A DNA stretch of 64,000 nt from Diphasiastrum complanatum (lineage: Eukaryota > Streptophyta > Lycopodiopsida > Lycopodiales > Lycopodiaceae): contig MU831568.1 of assembly GCA_029204225.1 (NCBI GenBank), positions 1 through 64,000 on the forward strand. The letters run 5' to 3'. Made by a program: the position numbers and the translations under genes. Of this stretch, positions 33,124-44,900 are shown piece by piece. A model generated the notes under the pieces. It was not told where the DNA came from. It did no database searches and saw only the letters and a list, made by a program, of their open reading frames with translations. The stretch's first letter is position 1, and each line of letters begins with the position of its first letter.

Positions 33124-34545
33124 TTAGTTGACCACCATTAGTTGACCAACACTAAGCAAATTTTTTGTAATAGATGGAACACACAAAACATTATCAAGAT
33201 ATATCCTCTTAGATGATCCTAAGAATAATGGAATAGATCTTATGTCGTCTATCTTACATTCTTGATCACTAATAGTGTAGATTGACTTCTTAGAATCATT
33301 ACAAGAAAGTAAAGTAGAAAAAGTATTCCTGTTGAATGACATGTGGGAGCTAGCCCCACTATCAATCCACCATGTCTCTTGGCTTGATTTTGGTGTAGAT
33401 GCTACCATCAAGGATGTGTTGAAGCCATCCACTTCCTCCTGCCCTTGTGCAATATTGCCTTGATCTTCACTCCCTTGTGCATTCTTCTTCTTATAGCATT
33501 CGGAAGCAAAGTGTCCTATTTTTCCACAAAAGAAACACTTTAGCTTGGCTTTGTTCTTTTGCTTCCCTATGGAGGTAGATCCTCCATCCTTGACCTTGGC
33601 CTCCTTGCCTTGGTTCTTCTTGAATGGATGAGTATTCTTCTTGCCCTTTGATGTGAAGTTTGCTTTCTCATCATCACCATGTAGTGACATAGACCCCATT
33701 CTTGTCTTGAGGTGTGCACGTTTAATCCAATTGCCTTTCTTTGCTTTGTGAAGAGTGGCTTGTCGAGCGGCTTTGTGAGCAGATCTGCAATCGTGTCTTC
33801 AAATTTTATGTATTGGACCTGGAGCTCTCCTTTTGAGATCAAATCTTGAATGTAATGGTACTTCAAAGGTATGTGTTTTGTCTTTAAAATGGAAGACAAG
33901 ATCCTGGGACAGATAAATGGCCCTCTGAAAATTCATCATCATCGTTTATGGTCCTCCTTGTGGTATCCCAATTACCTCCAGCATCATCTGCAACCAAACT
34001 ACCTCATTCGCCACCTTTGAAGCTGCTACTCTCCTCAGCCACAAGAACATTATGCAACCTATCTATTGATGGAAGTTGGTCTTGAATAGCAAAATATTGA
34101 ACTAGATAAGAGAACTCATCACCTAATCCATTCAATATCACTTGTACTAGTTCATTATCTTGGATCTTTTCTCCTATAGATCCCAATTCTTTGTTTAAAG
34201 ACATCTCCACTTTCCCTCATGCTTTTCAAGATCAAGTTTCTCAGCATAAGCGCTCTTGAAGTGTTGTTGGATTCATAAATGCTCTTTAGTGAATCCTGCC
34301 TCTTTTGATGAGGCACAAGAAGCCACCTCTTTCAAGAGGTCATTGCCTACATCCATCTTTAGACAATGTAGGGCCAATCTAGACCTCTTCTTGTATTTTA
34401 ATTGTTCTTGGGCTCCTTGAGGCTCTTCTTCAATTAGAACAATATCAAATAGTTCATGGATCCCAAGTAGTGATTCCATCCTCACTTTCCATATGGAATA
34501 GTTTGTAGAAGTTAGTTTCTCACTAGATTCTAGCATAGTATCCTC
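33124..34545 (-). pseudogene. Copia element E gag-protease fragments with foreign insert
   Basis: Minus-strand gag N-terminus at 34536-34273 (MLESSEKLTSTNYSIWKVRM). A frame break follows, then 34210-34028 (QDNELVQVILNGLGDEFSYL to VAEES). Family C RNase H sequence intrudes at 33717-34027. Gag then resumes with a CCHC knuckle (CFFCGKIGHFASECY), protease WWIDSGASSHMS and pre-integrase SITKNLLSVGQL, ending at about 33124. The rest of pol is missing and unrelated DNA follows. Dead copy of a family related to A and D. Confidence 0.85.
33717..34027 (-). mobile_element. RNase H fragment of a family C copia inside E gag
   Basis: Matches 6232-6540 of element C in the same orientation (MKHIPLKYHHIRDLISKGEL against TKHIPLKYHYIQDLISKGEL). 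The ends are clean: left of 33717 and right of 34027 the E gag reads on. It has no LTR, no target-site copy visible, and carries no full domain. Confidence 0.8.
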
Positions 34546-34604
34546 CCATGGATGACATTATGAATGAATGCCTATGAGATGCACAAAGATCTTTTGATAA
34601 TGAA

Positions 34605-34609
34605 TGATT
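34605..34609. repeat. Left target-site duplication of element D (TGATT)
   Basis: Matches 40461-40465 exactly and abuts the LTR end. Confidence 0.95.
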
Positions 34610-35262
34610 TGTGAAAAACTCAGATCCAAAAGATGCTAAAGTTTCATAAAGATCTTGGCCATGGAAGTTATGCACATCTAGATTGAAAAAATGATAGAAA
34701 TTGTGATGTTAAGCATACTAAACATCAACTAAACATCAAAATCTGATCATAAGCTTCCACAAACAGAAACTTGCTGTCCCTGTCCGTACTTCAGAGCCTA
34801 CAACCTGCATTTCACACATGTGAAGCCATAGCAACAAAGAAATCACAATTCTAGTGGCTAGAATGCAAGATATGAACAAAAAAGTGAGAGAGAAGAAGAT
34901 GGATCTTCAAAGAGCATAACATTCATTCAATAGAATGAAAATGAGATGTGTACATACTCGTGGAGATGGCTATTTATAGCAGCCATAGTGCCTCTTGGCC
35001 ACTTGTCTTATGATAGGCTAAAATTGGGGTCCAATAGGATTCACCCATCTACCTAGAAATTTGGTCAAATAGGAATGCACCAAATTATGAGCCAATAGAA
35101 GAGCTCCACACTCGACCTCCTCTAATTAATGTGACCTCAAAAGTAGTGTACACATACTTTGGGCCTCTACATACATGTATGAACCTATCTCTAACTTTTA
35201 TTTGGCCATAGGCCTACAAAATCTCAAGTTAGGAAAATACTACTAGTTGACAATTTTTCACA
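34610..35262 (-). repeat. 3' LTR of element D
   Basis: TGTGAAAAACTCAG to TTTTTCACA on the plus strand. It holds CTGTCCGTAC at 34780-34789 and the mutated palindrome TTCACACATGTGAA at 34811-34824. Confidence 0.96.
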
Positions 35263-38200
35263 CTCCCTCTTCAACTAGTTTTAGCATAGATTTAGAAAGT
35301 ACACCAAGACTTGTTCTATGCTTGAAAAATAAGTCCTTTCCCAATGCTTTGGTAAAGATATCAGCCACACATTCCTTTGATGGGACATGTTCAAGCTTGA
35401 TCTCTTTTGCCAACACTTGTTCTCTCACAAAATGGTAAGCCACCTCGATATGTTTGCTCCTTGCATGGAAAACCGGATTGCTTGCTAGACTTTGGGCTGA
35501 AAGGTTGTCACAAAAGATGATTGGACTCTCTGAAAAATCCAGCAAATGAAGCTCCATAATCATCCTCTTGATCCACACCATCTCCTTTGTGCATGATGTC
35601 AAAGCTTTGTACTCGGCCTCACTAGAAGAAAGTGATATAGTTGCTTGTTTCTTCGACATCCATGAGATAGCTCCATCACCTATGAAAATAGCATGTGCAT
35701 TTATGGATTTTCTATCCATAAGGTCTCCTGCAAAATCTGAATCTGAAAAACCAAATAAGTTAGGTGATGAGCCTCTATAAACAATGCCAAAATCTTTTGT
35801 TCCCGAGATGTATCTCAAGATCCTCTTTCCTAGTTTCCAATGTTCTATGCTAGGATCTTGCATGAATTGGCTTAATCTACCAACACAATAAGATAAATCA
35901 GGTCTTGTGATGGTTAGATATATAAGAGAACCTATTAGCTTCCTATAGAGAGTAATGTCCTCGAAGGATCTTTCATTACCTCTTATAGTTAGCTTTACAT
36001 GTGATTCCATAGGTGTATCAATAGGATTTGCATCTACCATATGAAATCTATTGAGAATAGAAATAGCATACTTCTCTTGTGAAATAAAAGTGATTTGAGA
36101 AGTTCTAATTACTTCTATTCCTAAGATATAGCTCAAAAGACCAAGATCATGCACTTCAAATTCCTTTTTTAGTGCTTTCTTGATATCTTCTATATCTTCC
36201 TTGTTCCCTCCACTTAAAATAATGTCATCCACATAAATTAGAAGGATTGTAACATCATTAGCACTAATTCTAAAGTAAAGTGAATGATCATACTCACTCA
36301 TAGTGAAGTTTTGAGAAAGTAGAAAAGAGTTAAGCCTAGCATACCAACTCCTTGGTGCTTGCTTAAGACCATACAAACTTTTTTGTAGAAAACACACATG
36401 ATTAGGCTTGCTATGAGAAACATAGCTCTCGGGTTGCTCCATGTAGACTTCCTCTTCAAGATCACCATTCAAGAAAGCATTAGAAATGTCTAATTGCCAA
36501 AGATCCCATCCATAAAGAGTTGCAAGGGAAATGATTACTCTTATGCTCACCATCTTTGCCACGGGTGCAAAGGTTTCCTCATAGTCAATGCCATGCTCTT
36601 GAGCATAACCTTTAGCCACCAACCTTGCCTTCAACTTGTTGATAGATCCATCTTGATTTGTCTTTACCTTGAAGATCCATTTGCATCCAATTGCACTTTT
36701 GCCCTTTGGAAGCTCCACCAATCTCCATGTGTTGTTCTTCATAAGTGCTTCAAACTCAAGATCCATTGCTTGGATCCATTCCTCTTTTTGCCTTGCTTCA
36801 TCTACACATGAAGGTACATCAAAAGAAGTTAGGAAAGCATAGTTGGATCCATCCACCACTTGCTTACCTTTGTCATCATAAGTGAGCCTTGAGGGTTTCA
36901 CTTTATGCCTTGGAGTTCTCCTTGGAATTTGACTTGAAGAGGCTTCTTCAACATCCACATCCAATGTGTCATCAACTCCATTGTCATCAAGCACATTAGT
37001 TGCAACAACACCATCATCACTTGAAACAACTTTTGGAATGTTACTTTCATCAAAAATGACATCCCTACTTGTGAACACTTTCTTGATTGAAGGAACATAA
37101 ATCCTATATGCTTTGCTTACTTCACTATAACCAACAAAAATGCCCTTTCTTGAAGATGGATCCTCCTTAGTTCTATCATCAAGAGTAATGTTGAAGTAGC
37201 AAATGCATCCAAAAGTTCTTAGAAACTTGACATTAGGCTTCATACCAAACAAAGCTTCAAAAGGGGTTTTTCCTTCCAATACAACACTTGGCCATCTATT
37301 GCATAGGAAATTTGCACACAACAAAGCATCACTCCAAAAAGGTTTAGGAAGATTAGCATTCAATCTCATTGCCTTTGCACTCTCACACAAGGTTCTATTC
37401 TTCCTCTCGGCCACTCCATTTTGTTGTGGTGTTCTTGGACATGTGTACTCCCTCTTGATCCCATGCTCATCGCAAAAGGCTTTGAATTTGTTAGAAATGT
37501 ATTCACCACCATTGTCGCTCCTCAAGCATTTGATTTTGGTTGTAAATTGAGTCTCAATAGCAACTTTGAACTTGACAAACACATCAAACACCTCATCCTT
37601 GCTCTTTAGTAGATAAACCCAACAAAATCTACTAAAATCATCAATGAAAGTTACATACATCTTAGCACCTCCATTGCTAATTGTAGTAACACCATGAATA
37701 TCCGAATGCAAGAGAGAAAAAGGCATCTTAGATCTAGATATAGATCTAGTATATGGCAATCTATGTGATTTAGACAAAGCACATTCTTCACAAACATGAT
37801 TCAAGCAAGTAAGAGACTTGGGAAGTCCCCTTACTACCTCCTTTTTGGCTATTACCTCCAAGGCCTTGTAGTTGAGATGTCCCATCCTTTTATGCCATAC
37901 CTCTTGAATTGACATTTGTTCATTTGCCATGCATCCAACTTGGTTAGCAACAACACATGCATCAAGCTTGAACAATTTCCCTTGCCTTTTCCCTTTTGCA
38001 ATGATACTACACCCCTTTTTGATCAAGCAAGCATCACCATCAAACTCAACTTTGAATCCTTTGTCAAGCATTTGGCTTACACTAAGTAAGTTCTTGGTAA
38101 TGGATGGAATGAGCAAAACATCTTTCAATTCTATATTCCTATTTGTAGAAAGTGAAATAGGAATTGTGCCAATCCCCTTGATTGTACACTCACCATCATT

Positions 38201-39208
38201 TGCGGTATAGATTACCTTCCTATCACCATCAAATGCCATTAAAGATGAAAAATACTCTTTATGATATGTCATATGAGAAGTGGCTCCACTATCAATCCAC
38301 CAAGGATCAATGTCTCCATGATTAGCCAACAAGCAAGATGACATAACAAAAGCATCATTTGAAAGAAGCTCATCCCCACCCTCATCAATAGTTAGATTGG
38401 TTTGCTTTTCCCCTTGATCCCTCTTTTTCTTGAAACAATCACTAGCAAAATGCCCTTTGACTCCACAATAGAAACATTTTAGCTTAGATCTATCCTTCTT
38501 TTTGCCAAAAGTAGAGTGCTCACCTTGGTCTTGCCCTTTAGACCAATTGCTTTTACCTTTGCCCTTGAACTTGCCTTTAGAGAACATTGCCTCCTCTTCT
38601 CCTCCTTGAGATGTAGAAGATGCTCCCACTCTTGCTTGCAACCTGAATTCTTCAGCCAACAAGACCTCTTGCAAGTCTCCAACACTTGGTAAACATTTTT
38701 GGATAGCATAACTTTGAACAAGATTAGCATGATCATCCAACAAGCCATTGAGAATCACTTGAACAAGCTCCTCATTATTTATGCCATCATTAATGCATGC
38801 TAACTCATCATTCAATGCTTTAACTCTCAAAACAAAAGCATGTCCACTCTCACTCTTCTTTTGCATACAAGAAAAGATTTGCCTTCTTAAAGTCAACACT
38901 CTAGAAGTAGACTTGGATTCATAAACCTTCTTCAAGGCTTCCCAAGCTTCACTAGATGATGTGCACTTACCAACCTCTTTGATAAGCTCATTTGTCACAT
39001 TCATCTTGATCATGTGAAGGGCTTTCTTTGCCCTCTTGTCATACCTCAATTGTTCTTGAGGTGCCAAAGGTCTCTCCTCCACACCTACAACAATATCCAT
39101 CAACTCATTCATCTCAAGCAAAGACTCCATCCTTACTTTCCAAGTAGAATAGTTGAGGGAGGTAAGCCTATCATTGCTTTCCAACATGTAGCCTCCATTT
39201 GTAGCCAT
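35258..39208 (-). CDS. Copia gag-pol polyprotein of element D
   Basis: 1316 residues, uninterrupted. Domains in order: gag about 1-240 with a basic GKFKGKGKSNWSKG stretch; CCHC knuckle CFYCGVKGHFASDC; protease WWIDSGATSHM; HHCC integrase head beginning WHKRMGHLNYKALE; integrase triad in LLHSDIHG, CLRSDNGGEY and NGVAERKN; RT with QLDISNAFLNGDLEE and IYVDDIILSG; RNase H with FSDSDFAGD, SSSEAEYKAL and FCDNLSAQ, ending FTKALGKDLF. Every catalytic residue expected for Ty1/copia is kept. The TGA stop uses the first bases of the 3' LTR. It shares the whole plan with A (about two-thirds identity by eye). The start is chosen because it aligns with the A and F starts (MATNGGYMLES). Confidence 0.96.
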   Translation of the reverse strand: MATNGGYMLESNDRLTSLNYSTWKVRMESLLEMNELMDIVVGVEERPLAPQEQLRYDKRAKKALHMIKMNVTNELIKEVGKCTSSSEAWEALKKVYESKSTSRVLTLRRQIFSCMQKKSESGHAFVLRVKALNDELACINDGINNEELVQVILNGLLDDHANLVQSYAIQKCLPSVGDLQEVLLAEEFRLQARVGASSTSQGGEEEAMFSKGKFKGKGKSNWSKGQDQGEHSTFGKKKDRSKLKCFYCGVKGHFASDCFKKKRDQGEKQTNLTIDEGGDELLSNDAFVMSSCLLANHGDIDPWWIDSGATSHMTYHKEYFSSLMAFDGDRKVIYTANDGECTIKGIGTIPISLSTNRNIELKDVLLIPSITKNLLSVSQMLDKGFKVEFDGDACLIKKGCSIIAKGKRQGKLFKLDACVVANQVGCMANEQMSIQEVWHKRMGHLNYKALEVIAKKEVVRGLPKSLTCLNHVCEECALSKSHRLPYTRSISRSKMPFSLLHSDIHGVTTISNGGAKMYVTFIDDFSRFCWVYLLKSKDEVFDVFVKFKVAIETQFTTKIKCLRSDNGGEYISNKFKAFCDEHGIKREYTCPRTPQQNGVAERKNRTLCESAKAMRLNANLPKPFWSDALLCANFLCNRWPSVVLEGKTPFEALFGMKPNVKFLRTFGCICYFNITLDDRTKEDPSSRKGIFVGYSEVSKAYRIYVPSIKKVFTSRDVIFDESNIPKVVSSDDGVVATNVLDDNGVDDTLDVDVEEASSSQIPRRTPRHKVKPSRLTYDDKGKQVVDGSNYAFLTSFDVPSCVDEARQKEEWIQAMDLEFEALMKNNTWRLVELPKGKSAIGCKWIFKVKTNQDGSINKLKARLVAKGYAQEHGIDYEETFAPVAKMVSIRVIISLATLYGWDLWQLDISNAFLNGDLEEEVYMEQPESYVSHSKPNHVCFLQKSLYGLKQAPRSWYARLNSFLLSQNFTMSEYDHSLYFRISANDVTILLIYVDDIILSGGNKEDIEDIKKALKKEFEVHDLGLLSYILGIEVIRTSQITFISQEKYAISILNRFHMVDANPIDTPMESHVKLTIRGNERSFEDITLYRKLIGSLIYLTITRPDLSYCVGRLSQFMQDPSIEHWKLGKRILRYISGTKDFGIVYRGSSPNLFGFSDSDFAGDLMDRKSINAHAIFIGDGAISWMSKKQATISLSSSEAEYKALTSCTKEMVWIKRMIMELHLLDFSESPIIFCDNLSAQSLASNPVFHARSKHIEVAYHFVREQVLAKEIKLEHVPSKECVADIFTKALGKDLFFKHRTSLGVLSKSMLKLVEEGV
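35263..35274 (-). other. Polypurine tract of element D
   Basis: The minus strand reads GTTGAAGAGGGAG before TGTGAAA. Confidence 0.85.
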
Positions 39209-39794
39209 GTTGCAATGATTGATCTCTGATCTTTGACCTGTTCCAATGCACTAAGCACTCTCTTGAATCAACAAATGAAACACAAGAAGAAATCACAAAG
39301 ATTTGGAACCTAAAACCTTACTTTTTCTCTCTTTTCCTCACTTTTTCCTCAATTTTAGCCACTAGTTTTATGATTTCTTGATCAAACCAAGACCAAACCT
39401 CAATATACTTGCTTTTCCCTCACTCCTAAGATTGAAATACACTCAGCAAACTGAAAATCAGAGGGTTACATCAATTTTGAAGTTTTTGACATGAAGAAGC
39501 AAGAAATTGAATCAAAAAACTATATGCTAGAATGGAAAACTAATAGGATCTTGTTGGATCTTGCATCTCCCTCTTTCCAAAACAAATTTTGTCTCCTTAT
39601 TCTGATAAGTACAGAGGGAATTCGCCCTACTTCAATTGAAATGCATACAAATGATGTTTTGATCACAAAGATCCAATTTCTACACATAAATCAACAAGAT
39701 TTTTAGCTAGAAACTTGATTGGAATGCTACAAAAGCAAACTCGCCCACAAATCTCTTCTAAATCTGGCAAAACCTGCACATTTGGCCGCCTAAT
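39209..39794 (-). other. Leader of element D
   Basis: About 0.59 kb between primer site and gag ATG. Non-coding; about half the length of the A/F leader. Confidence 0.7.
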
Positions 39795-39806
39795 GCTCTG
39801 ATACCA
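39795..39806 (-). other. Primer binding site of element D (tRNA-iMet)
   Basis: The minus strand reads TGGTATCAGAGC after the LTR end. Confidence 0.93.
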
Positions 39807-40460
39807 TGTGAAAAAACTCAGATCCAAAAGATGCTAAAGTTTCATAAAGATCTTGGCCATGGAAGTTATGCACATCTAGATTGAAAAAATGATAGAAATT
39901 GTGATGTTAAGCATACTAAACATCAACTAAACATCAAAATCTGATCATAAGCTTCCACAAACAGAAACTTGCTGTCCCTGTCCGTACTTCAGAGCCTACA
40001 ACCTGCATTTCACACGTGTGAAGCCATAGCAACAAAGAAATCACAATTCTAGTGGCTAGAATGCAAGATATGAACAAAAAAGTGAGAGAGAAGAAGATGG
40101 ATCTTCAAAGAGCATAACATTCATTCAATAGAATGAAAATGAGATGTGTACATACTCGTGGAGATGGCTATTTATAGCAGCCATAGTGCCTCTTGGCCAC
40201 TTGTCTTATGATAGGCTAAAATTGGGGTCCAATAGGATTCACCCATCTACCTAGAAATTTGGTCAAATAGGAATGCACCAAATTATGAGCCAATAGAAGA
40301 GCTCCACACTCGACCTCCTCTAATTAATGTGACCTCAAAAGTAGTGTACACATACTTTGGGCCTCTACATACATGTATGAACCTATCTCTAACTTTTATT
40401 TGGCCATAGGCCTACAAAATCTCAAGTTAGGAAAATACTACTAGTTGACAATTTTTCACA
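39807..40460 (-). repeat. 5' LTR of element D
   Basis: 654 bp. TATA box TATAAATAG at 40176-40168 on the minus strand. CTGTCCGTAC at 39978-39987 and the intact palindrome TTCACACGTGTGAA at 40009-40022. Confidence 0.96.
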
Positions 40461-40465
40461 TGATT
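40461..40465. repeat. Right target-site duplication of element D (TGATT)
   Basis: Partner of 34605-34609. Confidence 0.95.
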
Positions 40466-40996
40466 TAAGATAGATTTCTAGCTTTCTAAGAAGCTTCTAA
40501 TCTTGGCCCAATCAACCTAGTTCAAACTTGGATGATTGTGTAATAGATCCACTCAAAAATCCTAGCAAATCACTCCTTTACAAAATTGATTCTAGCACTA
40601 TTTTGCTTGATATTTCACACACACACAAGACTGAACAAATCAGCCTTAAAGATCTGACCTAATATTTCAAAATGAATTGCTTCAGTGACTCAAATCTCTA
40701 TTTGATCATTAGCGTTCAATGGATTGAACCTAGATCTAGAGAATACACCAAAAATCATGAATTTTGGACTAGTATGCACATTTTTGGACCAAAAAACGCT
40801 ATAAGAAGATGTTTTGAAGGTTTTTGTACGGTTTCACACATGTGGAAAGTACACTTGCAGCCCACAAATCGATCTTGACCAAAACTATTGAAGGTACTAC
40901 TCTCCTTGAACTCACCCACTCAAGTAAAGTTCAAAAACAAGACATTGTCAATGATCTTCACAAGATTTATTAATCATAAAATCACTCTTATACTTA
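40466..40996 (-). other. Leader of element E
   Basis: Continues the E leader across D. Contains GTACGG followed by TTCACACATGTG (40833-40844). No gene seen. Confidence 0.6.
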
Positions 40997-41008
40997 GCTA
41001 TGATACCA
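40997..41008 (-). other. Primer binding site of element E
   Basis: The minus strand reads TGGTATCATAGC, one base off the initiator-Met primer consensus, after an LTR end TTTTTACA. Confidence 0.75.
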
Positions 41009-41900
41009 TGTAAAAAGGACAATTATGATTGTACCAAATACTCATCAAGAGTTACTGATTTCTAAATCCAAAGATCTATCAAGTTCTATGTGTTAGATCT
41101 TGATCTAGATACATTACACTATGATTTTAGCAAGAGCAATGGATCAAATGATTGAAAACTATTAAGAGCAGCCTCACACATGTGGATGCCAGTACCAGTA
41201 TAGATTGTAAATTGAGAGTCAAGTACTTTAACACACAAATGCATTCCAATAATAAAAACTCAAGACAAATGTGAGAATTACAAGCAAAGCTAGAAATTGC
41301 CAATGTCTCATCAACTTCTCATTGATTTGGTTGATCCCTTTAGAGATCAAGTACATCCATGAGCTGTGTACTGTCCAGCAAGCCTTCACACGTGTGAAGA
41401 GTTCCTAGTCATCCAGATCCACCAATTGGAGCCATGAGATTCTTAGTGCACATCAATGCCATAAAATTGCTGTCTCTGAGCACACTTTTGTTTGACAATT
41501 GTGGAGTGCATTTCTGAGTCCACCAGTACACCTGAAATCAAGTAGTAGACATCACCTTTGAAGGTTGATTCTAAGAGCAGTGGGGCATCACTTTTTTGAT
41601 CCGTACATTGGCTACTTTAAGAGTGCATCCTAGCTACAGGGCCAACATACTTTTTTATCTCACATTGAATCACACTCCAAGATGGCAGTTTAATGCAGCT
41701 CCAGCTCCCATAGATATGTATTTCTGACATATACTCCATCTTCATCAAAATAACACTTCTGAAAGTCAAGTTGAAAATCGCACGTGTGAGGCTAATCTTC
41801 ACCCTTGCTCCTAGTTGTTACTTACTCCTTGAGTTAAAGCAATTACTACCTTGCCACAGTTTTAACCTTTGGAGTAGCACATCGAGTGACTTATGAAGCA
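41009..41900 (-). repeat. 5' LTR of element E, right end uncertain
   Basis: The LTR 3' end (plus strand TGTAAAAAGGAC at 41009) is set by the primer site. It contains TTCACACGTGTGAA at 41385-41398 and GCACGTGTGA at 41780-41789. No partner LTR exists here, so the outer boundary is a guess. Confidence 0.5.
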
Positions 41901-44900
41901 TGTTGGGTGTTGTTGGGTCACTCAAATTACAATAGTCAAAGAAACAAAAAAAATTCAGTCTTAGACTTTTTGACGGGTCAAAAGAGAAAAGGATTGTCCC
42001 AAAACTCTAGGACACCAAGAAGAAAAGATGGCCACAATGTGACCAATCAATGAAGGTTGACACTTAGTTGTTGTGGGCCATCCAGAGGGCTAATTGGATA
42101 GAGGAGAAAAAGTCACAGAGAGATATAATGATTAGAATTATGAATTTGAAGATCTGGAGCTAGGACGTAGATGGATGTTAATCATCGGCACACCCTCCTT
42201 GCAGTCATACCTCTAAGAGCTTGGAAAACTCTCATCGATTGGAAGGCCCTCAGGATTGGATGTGGTGGTACTTCAAATACTCACGTAGGGCCTAACCACC
42301 ACTATAGGTGGTGCCCCTTGATCCTTTTAGGAATTTTGGGCTGGACCAATCCCTCATCGAAAAAGAGCCTAACACTTTATCTTGCTCTTTGAACAAGAAC
42401 ACAACTACATTTTTTTTTATAGAGCTATAGACAAACTTTTTAGTCTTGCAGATTTTCATTCTATGTCAAATATAAAATCTTGCTTTTTGAAGTGTTTTAG
42501 TCATCTAGCCTATGATGCATTGGTTAAGCATTGGCTCAATATCATGTAAGGGGTGTATACCCCTATGCCTGTTGTGTCAGTGTCAATTTCTATCCAAAGC
42601 TCTCTCTTATCTTGCTCATAGAATTCTAACCATTTCTTTATTACTTTGAAATTATAGAATATAGAGGGTAGAAATTTTTTTGTCTACATATGTGGATCTC
42701 TTAAGAGTATCCATACCTTAAAGTTTTTTCACCTTCCACCTCGTCACCTTCCTCTTATATGAAAAAAAAAATTCAGTGACATAAAAGAGAGATTTTTGCA
42801 GTAACCACCCCTTGGACTTTTCCCTCTAGCATTTTTTTTTGATACACAAAATACTCCAAAATTATCATGAATGTCTTTAAAAAAAACATCCACCTACTTA
42901 GGCTTGATAGAAAATTGGGTTATAATAAGGTAGAAACTCTAGAAATGATATGAAGGCCATCTTATTCCAAAAAATTGGAAGCTACTCATGAGGTCGTTTC
43001 ACATTTGAGGAGGACATGTAGAGACATGATTAGTCTCTATTTCATTCTCAATTTTTGAAAATTGAAAAGATTTTTTTTTTTGGGTGAATGTACTTTATTT
43101 TTAAAAGATAGTTAGGATAGAAGTTTCACTTATAAAGTTCTAGCATAAAAAAATTATGTCAAATTATTTAGTGCATCTTTTACATAATTTTGTAAAAAGA
43201 CAATGATAATTTTTAGCACTCAATATTTTTTTTACTTTACACATTCCAAAATTTTCAAATAGGAAATTCTATTTTTATAAACAAAATTAAAAACGATAAC
43301 ATCAATGCTTCACTCAATGTTTCACACTTCCTTTCTATTACTGATGCCTTGTCAAAGAAGTCTCAATGAGAGACTCTCATGTATAACATATATATGTATT
43401 ACAGTATTTAGTCATATTTCATATTATAATGTCTAATCAATAAATACCTATATATAATGACATCATCAAATGGCAAATCTATCAAAACAACAACAAAAAT
43501 CCAAATATCTAGAGATAAAAGGACAAATCAAAAGAAAATATATATTTTTTCAATCTTGTTCTTATTCATTCATAATCCACTTATTCACTAATTTGATGAT
43601 CATCATTTTTCGTTGTTGTTTTTTTAAAACTTGATTGAAATTAACATACTCTACACTATAAATCAGTTATTTTATATCTTATTTAAATTTTATAGTATCA
43701 AAATACATCTTACTTAGCACGGTTTAGTATGTTTGATGTGGCTTTTTGGAAAGAGTCATCTTGTCCTCCAAGACTCTAGAAAATTTTAATTTTGACCTAA
43801 CATTCATCTTGAAATTGTTGTATATATTGGCTCAATCAAAAAAATGAGAGACTTTATATAATATGAATATTTATGTCACTAGACTTTCTGAACCTTGGAT
43901 TTTTTCTTCCAAACCATGTTTGGTATATATTGAAACATTGTGGGATCCATGGTTTCATCCTAGAAAAACCTAAAATTTAGTGGAGAAAGGTCCATCAAAA
44001 TTCCATGATATCAATATAAAATTTATTTACATGAAATTGGTGTTGAATACGTAATGGGTCAAGGTTTTTGACCCATCAATTAACATCATAAAATTACAAG
44101 ACAAAACTCACAAGGAATAACCAAGTTGTCTTGCTCCATAAAAGAGATGGAAAGTGAGGAGGATCATGGCATCCAATGTTTGGTCTAAGGTGGAGATTTA
44201 GAATAATTTTGTCTTTCTATGGTATTTTTCTCTTTAAGATCTTATTATATATCTAGATAAAAAAAAGTGTCATTCTCCACTTAATCTCTACCACTTTTGA
44301 AAAGATACAATAAAGAGTTTTTTAACCATACCAATATAAACACAAAAACACAAATATGTTAAATTCATTAAGTTGCATCCCAAGAAAGAGTCAAAGTAGC
44401 ATTTGGATTGACAACAAATATTCAAGTAACATTAGGATAGAGATGTACAACTAGCTTTTCTTTTACAAAATTTATTTAATACTAAATAAGTAGAAAGACT
44501 TTTTGCCACGATACAAAATATTGATCACACATTAATTATGTGGCTAGTAACACTAATGTAGATCATATCTTATCACATGCACGATTTAAGTCACTTGGTG
44601 TCACCTTGGAATAGTTTAAAAGTAAAATTTTCACAATAATTCTTTTGTGCATGTGCACACAATAGAGTGCATTGGACCCTCATGTAGCTAATGGGCCACA
44701 ATGATGTTAAAAATATGATCATGAAAGATTTTGATGGTTGTATAACTAAAAACATGTATTGTCATTTTTGGTAGTACATACTCATATTTGAATATACAGC
44801 TTTTGCTTCAACATCTATGTTTTTTTAATGGATCATAGGCTTTTTATCATAATCTTCAAATAACTATACTTATTTTTGAATTAACGAATGTCAATATGAA

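Larger units (their letters stand above)
34610..40460 (-). mobile_element. Intact copia retrotransposon D
   Basis: 5851 bp with LTRs of 653 and 654 bp, TSD TGATT, primer site, leader, one open polyprotein and polypurine tract. By eye the LTRs differ by one substitution (CACATG against CACGTG in the palindrome) and one A in the terminal A-run, so insertion is very recent. It lies in the leader of element E. It is related to A/F in protein but the LTRs are a different sequence, so a separate family. Confidence 0.97.

Noticed and set aside
42121-42420. Possible gene or hairpin RNA around 42171-42392
   Set aside because: A 73-codon frame with no domain and only a short inverted repeat; not enough to support either.
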